Assembly (NCBI GenBank): GCA_029891385.1 | Contig: CM057232.1 | Span: 65,471,824 to 65,535,823 of the forward strand | Source: Erythroxylum novogranatense | Lineage: Eukaryota; Streptophyta; Magnoliopsida; Malpighiales; Erythroxylaceae | Length of the DNA: 64,000 bases | Reading direction: 5' to 3' | In this document: positions 22,286 to 31,837 of the stretch, one piece after another | Numbering within the stretch: position 1 is the stretch's first letter | Layout: each line of letters starts with the position of its first letter | Notes under the pieces: generated by a model | Databases searched by the model: none | What the model was told of the DNA's origin: nothing | Seen by the model: only the letters and a program-made list of their open reading frames with translations | Made by a program: the position numbers and the translations under genes

Positions 22286-23063
22286 TGATACAACCAGACT
22301 TCATAATGGAGTTCCACACCTTACAGATCAAATCGATAAGCTACACATGCCAAGTGGTCCAATTACAACACAACAAGCTTCAAGGCTTAAACAAGCAATG
22401 CAAGATTTTGTTTAAGCCCAAATCACAAGTCAAGTCCATGAGGAGGCCGAAACATCCATAGAGGGACACCAAGGCACGCCCAAGCTTGTGACTTTATTAT
22501 AGGAGGCGTTGGAAGAGGCTAGCACTTAGCCATTTAGGCCCATTTTTGATAATTTGGGCTTATTATTTATTTTCTCTTATTTTAGGCCCAAGTACTTATT
22601 TATGGACTTATTTATTTGTTGTAATGTGTTTAGTCCATTCTTAAAAGGACTTGGATCAGATTAGGTTCAATGGGCTACGTATCCTTAGATTTGTTAGGTT
22701 TAGCCTAGTTTTCATTCAATGGATGGGCTTGCAAACCCATTATTATTAGGGTTAGGATTTGGTCAAGGGTATTTATACCTTATTATAACCTTGTAACCCT
22801 AGTTTTTTGGATGATTAGTAAAAATTTCATAATTGAGTTCTTCAAGTGAGGTGTGATTGTCTTCATGGTTACTTCAAGAAATTGATTTGCATCAGTAAGT
22901 AAGTACTTGCAACGTAAATTGATTTCTGATTTCTTTGGGATTGGGTGTCAAACTTATGAATTGGAGTTTGATCTAGCATGTTCTTGGAATAGAAAGATTA
23001 GGGTTTTGATTCAATAGGATTAGGGGGTTTCAAGAACCTTGTTTTCTTGGGGTTTTGGTATCA
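22286..23063 (+). repeat. 3' LTR of CRM-like element
   Basis: A 778-bp LTR with TGATAC/GTATCA ends, followed by AATCA (23064-23068). It contains a palindromic TATA-type site GGTATTTATACC at 22768-22779. Its first ~200 bp encode the end of the polyprotein (MPSGPITTQQASRLKQAMQ), but a TAA at 22413-22415 truncates it here, while the 5' LTR copy has CAA. Confidence 0.9.
22768..22779 (+). promoter_or_regulatory. TATA-type promoter element of the CRM-like LTR
   Basis: GGTATTTATACC is a perfect 12-bp palindrome centred on a TATTTATA box. It is followed ~60 bp later by the strand common to both LTRs. The 5' LTR has lost it by deletion. Confidence 0.5.
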
Positions 23064-23068
23064 AATCA

Positions 23069-23186
23069 TAGATACAATAAAGTCTCACCTCAAAAGTAGG
23101 AGAACACCACCACCAATTACCGTCACAACACAATCAATGGTGGCAGTATAAGCCTTGAGTCCCTCGCAAGAGAATCAAAACTGAAG
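23069..23186. other. Sequence between the CRM-like and SIRE-like elements
   Basis: A 118-bp remnant of the pre-insertion sequence. Nothing recognisable; no ORF of note on either strand. Confidence 0.6.
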
Positions 23187-24343
23187 TGAATCACACGTTA
23201 ATACAGCACTTAGAAAACAATAATAGAATGCACGAGAAGGGGGGGGTGAATTGTGTATTCCTCTCTTTATAAGTCTTTTCAGAATTACTTGTTAGGAAAA
23301 AAATCTTTCTGAATTTTATTAATTCGATTGATCAAACTTCTCAATACTATGTATCTGACGATAAGTAATGATAAAGTTGAAACTAAAAACAAGATAGAGA
23401 GTAAGAGTGGTAGACACGCGAATTATCTGGTTCACCCCAAATCGTGGGCTACGTCCGATCCTCGAGTTTCTTCCGAGATTTCACTATCTCTTCAATCGTT
23501 ACAAGTATTCTTTCACGAGCCTCTTGAGTCTCTACAACCAGTATTCTTTCACACTTAGCCTCTGCGAGTTATCTGTACACCTTTTCTTTTCAGAAAAATA
23601 TTTGAACACTTTGTTACTGAAGACAAAGACTCACATTAGTTTGCACTTAATCGCTTTTTCACTTTGTGTGATTTTCTAAGATCGCAGACTTTTTAGTTTT
23701 CAACTTCGACTTGAATTTATAGCCTTTGTCTCTAGCGCTTCTTGATTCTTGAATCTTGAATCTTTAAAAACAGTTAATCAGGTTGAGTTACAGAACTAAC
23801 TCGAATCGACTCTTGCGTCTGTTTTTTTCGCTCTGCTTCGCTTATGCGTTTGCGTCTTTTTGCTTTTAACGTCTGCTCGCTTTGTATTTGCGTCTGCGTC
23901 TGCTTTGCATTTGCGTCTGCGTCTGCTTCGCATTTGCGTCTGCATCTGCTTCGCATTTGCGTCTGCGTCTGTTTTGCTTTTGCGTCTGTTTTGCTTCTGC
24001 GTCTGCGTCTGTTTTGCTTTTGCGTCTGCGTCTACTTTGTATTTGCGTCTGCGTCTGCTTTGCATTTGCATCTGCATCTGCTTTGCATCTGTGTCTGCGT
24101 CTGCTTTGCATTTGCGTCTGCGTCTGTTTTGTTTTTACGTCTACGTCTGCTTTGTATTTGCGTCTGCGTCTGCTTTGAATTTGCGTCTGCATCTGCTTTG
24201 CATCTGTGTCTGCGTCTGCTTTGTATTTGCATCTGCGTCTGCTTTGTATCTGTGTCTGCGTCTGCTTTGTTTTTCTTGTATATGATCTCTCTTTGTTTGT
24301 TATACTTCAAAATCATTTTATATAAAGTCATTTTGACTTAACA
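23187..24343 (-). repeat. 3' LTR of SIRE-like element
   Basis: 1,157 bp. On the minus strand it runs TGTTAAGTCA to GTGTGATTCA. It is next to the polypurine tract at 24344-24355, so it is the 3' LTR in element orientation. It contains a ~450-bp minisatellite (23815-24275). The TATA-poor remainder matches 31838-33555 apart from a duplication and end truncation there. Confidence 0.88.
23815..24275. repeat. TGCGTCTGCGTCTGCTTTGCATT minisatellite in SIRE-like 3' LTR
   Basis: About twenty imperfect units of ~22-24 bp built from TGCGTCTGCGTCTG plus CTTTGCATT or a variant. Units vary by C/T changes and by insertion or loss of one TGCGTC. Unit length and lack of stop words leave several frames open on both strands (Leu/Cys/Ala-rich on plus, Gln/Arg/Asp-rich on minus). 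These ORFs are compositional by-products, not genes. Related arrays lie at 32478-32712 and 33098-33530. Confidence 0.9.
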
Positions 24344-24355
24344 ATCTCCCCCTTT
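24344..24355 (-). other. Polypurine tract of SIRE-like element
   Basis: Plus strand ATCTCCCCCTTT reads AAAGGGGGAGAT on the minus strand, directly before the LTR start TGTTAAG. Confidence 0.85.
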
Positions 24356-24548
24356 TGAATATAACAAATTACATACAAGAAAAGAAAAGCGAAACAAAGT
24401 AAATTCTGATTTTGCAAAGTAAAAAATACTTATCTTCTTCCTTTCTTCGCTCATTGTGGTCACACCTTCTTTGTCTGAGCATCCTCTCCTTTTCTATTGA
24501 TTATCTTCTTTTCCTGCTCTCCCCCTATTTGTTATAATCAAAAAATGA

Positions 24549-26841
24549 TTAACGATTACGGTCTTGGCGATTCGCTATCATCTTTCTTAGATCATTCACC
24601 GTCTCCTTCATGTCGTTGAGTTCACCACGTAATCTGCTAACTTCATCTGGTGGATTAACTGACGAAGAGGCTTGATCAACTTCTGCTGATGGAGGAGCGA
24701 AAGGAATTGAAGTAGTGTAAGCATCGAGAGGATGGGATGTAGTCTTCATTGATCTCAAAGGTAGGTGGGCGAATGAGCGTTTCGCTTGGGAAGATCTAAA
24801 TCAAAAGGAGCAGCAAAGATCGGTAACTTTCTTTCTTGCGAGGTAGAGCTTGTGCTTCAATAGGCGATGTATTAGACAAAGGGCTAATCTGAAGAGTCTT
24901 CTAACGAGGAACTCAATAAATGTTCCTGTTCTTATTCTTCCCCTATGGACGATCTTCCTCACTATTAGTATGGCTGCAGCTCGCTTTTTATGACTTCTGT
25001 GCAGGCGTGCATGCTTCATCAATTTTTCGCACTTCTTCTGCAATTTGATCTGCGGACAGATCATCACTAGCATCATCTTCAGGATATAATTTTGATTTCC
25101 CCCTGGTAAAATCTTTTGGGAATCTTGACTGTATATCTGGTGCAACCATTATCTCTGTATTTTTAGTGATTGGGAAAATAGTACACGGATGGCAGGGACG
25201 TTTTGTAGGATATGGCATAGTAGCAGCAAATCCCAAGTATCATAGAAGATCTTTTCGTCTTCTTTGAGTAACTCCCATGTGTTATGGTTAATCACCATAG
25301 GTTGTACCAAAGCTACTATCTTCTTCACTGGTTGAACACCGATTGCAATAGCAGTCTTCTGTCTGGTAACTACTTCCACCATTTTGATCTTCAACTTCTG
25401 TTTTCTAAAAAACTTGTGGTAGTTGTATACCATTAGACACGGTTTATCATCCTCCGAATCTGATACTGCTGTTGCTTCTAGATGTGCTTCAATAGGAGTC
25501 ATCTGAGCCGAGCTCTCATCTTCTGGCTCCTCCTGTTGAGCAATAGGGGTATCCTGAACTGTAAACTGCTCAACTTCTATTTCTACTTGAACAGTGTTGA
25601 TAGTTTCTTTCTGTTGACTAACGTCCTCAGCAGTTGAAATGATCTTCTTTCGACTAACCTTCTTAGTCTTTTTCTCTGCTTGATTAGTTTCTTGATTTCT
25701 TCGTTGGAGATTTTCTTTTCTCAGATGTTGCTTTTCTCTTCCTCTCAGTCTCTTTGGATTTTCTGGCCGTATCTTCTTTCAGAATAGAGACTAAGGATCT
25801 TGTGGCTCTGAATGCACAAGATTTAGAAGTTTCTTCTCGACTCTGTTCTCTGGAAATCTTTTCTTCCTGTTGCCTCAGAGTCCTAATTCTTGGTGATCTC
25901 TTTGCTTTCTTCACAACTTCATTCAAAAGACTTTCTCCATGTCTCTTTGGCGCACTTTGTTTTGTCCTCTGAGATTAGCTTTCTTTGAAAAAAAGGACTC
26001 GCCATTTTTATGAGAGGTCTACCTAGCACTCTCCTTAGTTCAGCAGTAGGTGATTTGATACTCACTGGAGACTGAGAACTTGAGACAGGAGTCTTCTTCA
26101 ATACACGCTCCCCCTCAGTTCTTGACTTCCTTGAAGAGTCTGCTTGTTCTTTGTCTACTATGTTCAGACCCATTCGCCGTATCGTGTGTGCATCGATCTT
26201 GCTTTTCACAGAATGATTGTTATACATCGAGGTGCGGATTTAATCTTGGATTCCTTAAAAATCCTCGTCAAAATCATACCAAAAGGATAACTGGTAGTTT
26301 CCTTTAACCCCTTAACCATATAGTGAAAGATTAAGAAGGGTAAATCTATGGGATTTCGATTAAGAAGAAAGAACAGGCATTGTTCGTCTAGAGTAGTCAC
26401 CAAATGTCTTGAACCGACTCTGGGTAGAATGCAATTAAATGTAATTGCGTGAAGCACCTAGCCTTCTAATCAAATTTGATGTCTTCCTCTCCTTGAGTTA
26501 TTTGTGCCATATAGTTGCCTCTTGATATCTTCTTCTTTCATTTCGACCGAGGTCATCCATCCGCCTTGGTAGAGCAGTTTCTCACCATCGATGGACGATC
26601 GGTCACCTTCTTTATCGATCCTTTTGACAAGAACAGATATTCTCTCTACAGAGGATACAATAGTGTTATCTATCAGACGAGCGTTCTTCCAGAACTCATA
26701 TACTTCATTCGTATAGACTGGTTCTTGTATTTGAAAGAAGTTCTTCCAACCAGCTCTTATGATTTCTGGTTCTACATCCATGCCGTCTCTTCTTAGTGAC
26801 TCAAAGTCCACAAGTCTTCCATAAACCATGGCTGCTTCCAT
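24549..26841 (-). pseudogene. Third ORF of SIRE-like element (plant-transposon-type protein), frameshifted
   Basis: This ~2.3-kb coding region lies between pol and the 3' LTR. It starts at 26841 (MEAAMVYGRLVDFESLRRDG) and is broken into at least seven frame segments. The N-terminal ~120 residues contain FFQIQEPVYTNEVYEFWKNA, which resembles the putative plant transposon protein domain found after pol in SIRE elements. The middle is basic and Ser/Lys-rich (25684-25926). The C-terminus (24758-24549) contains EVSRLRGELNDMKETVNDLR, a probable coiled coil. The ORF in this position has been called env-like in SIRE1, but I see no clear signal peptide or membrane segment, and its function is unknown. 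Frame breaks make it a pseudogene. Confidence 0.75.
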
Positions 26842-27129
26842 TGTATAGAGTGAAAAATATCTTCTGGAGAGCTTTTTGAGCGAAGAGTTTTTGAGAAGAT
26901 TGGTAAAGCAGAAGTGAATCGTCAGGAGATGATGAAAAGACTGCTACAATTTCATCTTCAGTCTACATATAGGGTTATGGTACGGTGGGTTCTAGAATCA
27001 TTAAGAACCTCGAGATTATTAGATTTTTTTCCCTCCAAAAATCTTTCTTGTGAGAGAGTTACCAGCTGTAACTCAATGTAACTAACGCCGTTAGTTTTCA
27101 CGTTACTTTAGCCTGACTGCTCATTCAAC

Positions 27130-27873
27130 ATCACCATGTTAAGATTGCGTCTTATCTTCTGAAACCGTTCTTCAGTTAGTGGTTTAGTGAAGATGTCTGC
27201 CCACTAAAATTCTGTTTCAACAAACTGTAGAAGCACCACTTTCCTCTGAACATAATCTCTCAGAAAATGATGTCTGACTTCTATATGCTTCACTCTGGAA
27301 TGCTGAATTGGATTCTTTGATAGATTTATTCATACGGTGTTGTCGCAATAAATTGGAATCTCCTCCTTTTAGCTGAATAGTCTTCAAGTCGATACTTGAT
27401 CCACAGCGTCGTGAGCAAAGACTTCGGCGTATATAGACTTCACGGTTGATAGAGCAATTGAGCTTTATCTCTTGCTTGACGAGGGGACTAGATTTCCTCA
27501 GAAAATGACATCCTCCACTTGTGCTTTTCTTTCGATTCATCTCCAAAGATAGTCCGCATCGCAATATCCAATTAACTCAAATCTTTACCTTTCTCAAACA
27601 TTAAGCAAAGATCGGTAGTACTGCGAGATATCTCAAAATTCTTTTAACAATAATAAATGAGACTCTCTAGGATCGCTTGAAATCTTGCACACAAGCATAC
27701 ACCGAACATAATATCAGTCTACTTGTCATGAAGATACAAAAGAGCCGATCATCCTCTATATAGGGTTTGATCCACCTTCTTACCAAATTCGTCTTTCGAC
27801 AAAAGGTTTGAAGGATGCATCGGAGTTGCCATAGGCTTCACATTATTCATATCAAACTTATTCAACAACTCTT
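27130..27873 (-). pseudogene. RNase H of SIRE-like element, degenerate
   Basis: Heavily decayed. One segment (27564-27217) keeps the copia RNase H word RKSTSGGCHFL near its start. The later part carries a garbled version of the motif normally read as SKNP-H-R-KHI in another frame. The final part near 27190-27130 aligns by eye to the usual ADIFTKPL-like tail. The position directly after RT on the minus strand supports the call. Confidence 0.7.
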
Positions 27874-28584
27874 TCACATACTTTTGTTGATGAATGAAGA
27901 TCTTCTCTTGATGCGCTTAACGTGCAACCCAAGAAAGAACTTTAACTCGCCCATCATACTCATTTCAAATTCTTTCTTCATTAAGCTCTCAAACTTTAAA
28001 CACAGCTCTTTTGAAGTAGCACCAAAAATGATATCATCAACGTAGATCTGAACTAGGATAAAATCATTCTGAAAATTCTTCCTAAAGAGTGTCTTATCAA
28101 CTTGTCCTCTACTGAACCCATTCTCTATTAGGAAGGTACTCAGACGATCATACCAAGCTCTAGGAGCTTGCCTCAGACCATATAAGGCTTTGTGAAGTCT
28201 ATAGACATAGTCTAGTTTTTTAACATCTTCAAAGCCAGGTGGTTGTTTCACATACACCTCTTCATCTATAAAGCCATTCAGAAATGCACTCTTAACATCC
28301 ATCTGAAACAACTTTATATCATGACATATTGCATATGCTAACAAAATCCTTATAGCTTCAAGTCTCGCCACTGGAGCATATGTTTCATTGTAGTCTATTC
28401 CTTCTTGCTGATTATAGCCTTGTGCTACTAATCTAGCCTTATTACGACTCACCCTACCTGATTCGTCTAACTTATTCTTGAAAACCCATCTTGTTCCAAT
28501 AATGGATTTCTTAAAAGGTTTTGGGACTAAGGACCAGACGTTATTTCTAGTAAATTGATTCAGCTCCTCTTGCATGGCTAACAC
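27874..28584 (-). pseudogene. Reverse transcriptase of SIRE-like element
   Basis: A 236-residue open frame with nearly the whole copia [82 protein letters not shown] and catalytic IYVDDIIFG (near 28028-28054). It ends early by frameshift in the thumb region at [10 protein letters not shown]. The copia type is clear from KARLVAQGY and YVDD. Best-preserved gene of the element. Confidence 0.92.
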
Positions 28585-28797
28585 CCAAGCTTCGTCTTAA
28601 AGAGCTTCCTCAACCTTTTTAGGCTCTACTTCAGAGATAAAAGCTACATTAGCTTCTCTTCTGAATCTGGACCTTGTCCTAATTCCTTCTGAGGTGTCAC
28701 CGATAACTAGTTCTTCTGGATGAGAACTTTTATATCTCCAATTTCGTCTTAGTTCTATAGTTTCTGGAATATCTTCAATCTTGTTCTCATGAATGTC

Positions 28798-29712
28798 TTA
28801 TGAGGGAGTTTCTGAGGTACTATCTAAGTTTTTTGAAGGACCTTCATTCTCCATGTCATCTTCCTTATGGGGTTGAGAACTATCATCAAACTTGTCATGT
28901 ATCGTCTCTTCAACAGTCTTTGAAGTCAAGTTGTAAACTCGAAACGCTTTAGACGATAATGAGTAACCTAGGAAGATTCCTAGAAAGGTCTTCGAGTCGA
29001 ATTTATCCAACAGCTCTTTCGTATTCAGAATGAAACATTTGCACCCAAATGGATGAAAGTAAGATATGCTTGGTCTTCTTCCATTCCATAACTCGTAAGG
29101 AGTCTTTCTCAGCATAGGTCGCAACATGATCCTATTCTGAATATAGCATGCTGTATTCATAGCTTCTGCCCAGAAATACTTAGGTAGATTCGTCTCACAT
29201 AGCATTGTCCTTGCCATCTCTTGAATCGTCCTATTCTTTCTTTCAACAACTCCATTTTGTTGTCGAGTTCTAGGGGCTGAGAAGTTGTGGGAAATTCCAT
29301 TCTCCTCACAGTATACTCTAAATTTCTCATTTTCAAATTCTCCACCATGGTCACTCCTGATATTGGCTATGGACATTCCTTTTTCATTCTGTAACTTTCT
29401 GGATAAGATTCTAAAGCACTTAAAAGACTCATCTTTGTGTGATAAAAATAATATCCAACAAAATTGAGTAAAGTCATCAACAATGACGAGTCCATATTTC
29501 TTTCTGCCAAGACTTAATGTCCTTGTAGGACCAAATAAATCCATATGTAATAGTTCTAAAGGTCTTGATGAGGTTACAAAACTTTTAGAAGAGAAAGAGG
29601 CTTTAACTTGTTTTCCTTTCAAACAATTTTCACAAAAAAATTCTTTATCAAAACTTATTTTGGACAAACCTCTTACCAAATCATGTTTTACCAATTTTGA
29701 AATATGTTTCAA
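28798..29712 (-). pseudogene. Integrase of SIRE-like element
   Basis: A 304-residue open frame. The zinc domain end CENCLKGKQVKASF is followed by the catalytic core with HMDLFGPTRT (first Asp), IRSDHGGEFENEKF (second Asp) and the NGVVERKNRTIQEMARTML helix (Glu). The C-terminal GKR-like region has NGRRPSISYFHPFGCKCFIL and LGIFLGYS. All three catalytic residues are present. The frame is separated from RT by a stop-containing gap at 28585-28797, which translates in pieces as the usual acidic linker. Confidence 0.92.
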
Positions 29713-29797
29713 AGAGACATGACCTAGCTTTTTATGCCAGATTAGTCTTTCTTCTTCAGAAGATAGAAAACATGAAATATTTTGTTTTGAAAATCTT

Positions 29798-30130
29798 CTA
29801 AATTGATTTTGTAAGGTTGTTTCTTCTCTTGGCGAGAAAAGTATAAACCCATCTTTGTTTCGACTTCAAAAGATTTTGATTGAATGTAACTGAGAAACCA
29901 GAATCACACAATTGACTGACGCTAATCAAGTTATGCTTTAGACCATCAACAAGTAGTACATTATTTATGCATGTAAAGGAATCTTTACCTATTTTTCCGA
30001 TTCCAATAATTTTTCCCTGCTGGTTGTCTCCGAAAGTTACTGATCCTCCCTTCTTATACTGAAGGTCTAGGAACATAGACCTTCTTCCCGTCATGTGTCG
30101 CGAGCATCCACTGTCTAAATACCAATGGTG
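29798..30130 (-). pseudogene. Protease and pre-integrase region of SIRE-like element
   Basis: The active site WYLDSGCSRHMTG is readable on the minus strand at about 30122-30084. Its frame continues into [19 protein letters not shown] and [16 protein letters not shown]. This is the copia aspartic protease (DSG core) plus the start of the pre-integrase domain. A frameshift separates it from gag (30476-30054 frame) and another from integrase. Confidence 0.85.
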
Positions 30131-31042
30131 CTTGCCGTATCTTCCAAGGAAGGATATCTGCAGGAGAAACTATTTTATTTCTTGGTACCCAAATTTTCTT
30201 GGGTCCATTATGGTTAGTAGTATGCATATGATGTGATCTATGATGCATATTATTAGAATGTTGATTAAAATGAATCATCCCATATCTTCTTTTTTGAATG
30301 ATAGATTTTTTACGAGACTGACTCTTGTTTCCTATAAACCTTAATCCAGTCTTATCACTTGGATGTCTACATTTTCCAAGTATCTCATTCATTTTCTTTG
30401 TACTTTCTGTGAAAGTAGCTAAATCAACTGATAAATTCTTAATCCTTAGTTTAAGTTGATTAATCTCTTCGATCATCTATAATTTTCTTTTATCTTCTAA
30501 TTTTTCTTTAAACAAACATTTTCTCTCTCTATTACCTCAGTATGTTTAATATTTTCTACATACTTCTTCTTTAACAGCTTATACTGTTTCATAATAGCAT
30601 GAGAATCTTCTAACAATTCTGAATAGGCATCATGCAACTTATCATAATCTGATTTTACCTCCTCATCACTATCTTCCTCGGCCATTAGGCAAATGTTTGC
30701 ATGTTCTGATGACTCGAGCTCAGATGTCGATTCAGATGAATCTAGGTCCTCCCATGTTGCCATCATGCTTTTCTTGCCTTCTCTACTCTTCTTTGGTTTT
30801 TTCTTGAGAGTAGGACATTCGGACTTATAGTATCCAGGCTGGTTGCACTCGTAGCAAATGATAGAATACTTCTCTGGTTTAGCTTCATCTTTCCCATTCT
30901 TTCTGAATGTCTGGTTCACTCTGGGCTTTTTCTTCCACATGCGTCTTATCTTTCTGGAAATGAAAGATAATTCGTCATCTTCATCACTTGACTCTAATTC
31001 GGATTGGCTGGAGTTGTCATCCTTTGATTCTCCAATTTTCAA
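30131..31042 (-). pseudogene. Nucleocapsid part of gag, SIRE-like element
   Basis: Two overlapping frame pieces (31042-30497 and 30476-30054). The zinc knuckle reads CYECNQPGYYKSECP, where the usual histidine is tyrosine, so zinc binding is doubtful. An acidic Ser/Glu-rich stretch follows, then a coiled-coil-like region (INQLKLRIKNLSVDLATF) and a basic, His-rich linker (HHRSHHMHT). This tail between knuckle and protease is long, as in SIRE-type elements. Confidence 0.82.
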
Positions 31043-31100
31043 CGCTTTTGATGACTTCCTCCTTCTCTGAGTCTTATGATTCTTTTGTCCGCCTTCAAGT

Positions 31101-31799
31101 TTATTGATTTATCTCGCTTGGGCTTGTCTTGACGTTGAGTTCTACTTCATGAATCTTTAAGGATCCCAAAGAACTCATCCAAATTTTAACACGCCAAGTC
31201 TTTGGCTTCTTGACCGCAGTAACTTTAGGTCTCCATCTCTTAGGAAGACTTCTTAGAATCTTTCGAGCATGATCTTGATTGTTGTATGTCCTTCCAAGAG
31301 CTTTCAATCCATTGACAATTGTTTGAAATCTTCCAAACATTTGATCAATAGATTCTTCATCTTCCATCCTGAAAAGTTCATATTGATGCACAAGAATACT
31401 TATCTTGGATTCTTTAACTTGGCTTGTGCCTTCGTAAGCAATAGACAATGTGTCCCACATCTCTTTTATAGTGTCACAACCGTGCACTTTGTCATACTCG
31501 CTCCTGCTTAGGGCACATGTCAAGAAAAATTTCGCCTTTGAATTTAACTGTATTCTTGCTTTCTGATCAGTCGTCCATCTGTTTCGTGGAATAAAATTGC
31601 CTTCTTCATCTACAGGTGTGTAAGGTCTGTTCTCTATAACGTCCCAAAGGTCAACATGAGTAGATTCGATGAATAATTGCATCCTATCTTTCCAGTAGTG
31701 ATAGTCTTCTCCGTTGAATGCTGAAGGTCTAGTGACTGAGGCTCCTTCAGCGATGTATACATGTGACTCCGCCATTATCTTTAATCCACACTTCGCCAA
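31101..31799 (-). pseudogene. gag capsid region of SIRE-like element
   Basis: A 232-residue open frame. The start used is near 31799, but ATG at MAESHVYIAEG (about 31775) is the more natural start. RPSAFNGEDYHYWKDRMQLF, the KEMWDTLSIAYEGTSQVKESK block and FGRFQTIVNGLKALG are typical of copia Gag (UBN2-type domain). The primer-binding site lies ~20-45 bp upstream, so the leader is very short. A frameshift near 31110-31200 separates it from the nucleocapsid part. Confidence 0.88.
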
Positions 31800-31818
31800 A
31801 GTGATTCTTGGATACCTT

Positions 31819-31830
31819 GCTCTGATACCA
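31819..31830 (-). promoter_or_regulatory. Primer-binding site of SIRE-like element
   Basis: Plus strand GCTCTGATACCA equals TGGTATCAGAGC on the minus strand, 7 nt from the LTR edge at 31838. Confidence 0.92.
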
Positions 31831-31837
31831 ATTTAAG

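Larger units (their letters stand above)
5197..23063 (+). mobile_element. CRM-like Ty3/gypsy element, split by a nested insertion
   Basis: Full-length element with LTR ends TGATAC/GTATCA and target-site duplication AATCA on both sides. Subtracting the nested Tekay-like element and its 5-bp duplication leaves about 6.8 kb. Order: 5' LTR (in two pieces), primer-binding site, gag, protease, reverse transcriptase, RNase H, integrase, polypurine tract, 3' LTR. I call it CRM-like from the RT/INT sequence style, the NPFEEGGDD word at the coding/LTR junction, the coding run-on into the LTR, and the absence of a canonical chromodomain. All frames are broken, so it is not autonomous. CRM elements often lie near centromeres; that is family knowledge, not evidence about this locus. 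Confidence 0.8.

Noticed and set aside
23815..24275. Regular short repeats that could suggest a CRISPR array
   Set aside because: Units are contiguous and imperfect with no unique spacers, and the context is a plant LTR retrotransposon.
23796..24341. Long overlapping ORFs on both strands (Leu/Cys/Ala-rich and Gln/Arg-rich), repeated at 32308-33668
   Set aside because: They are translations of the TGCGTCTG minisatellite in the LTR; unit composition lacks stop words in several frames. No gene evidence.
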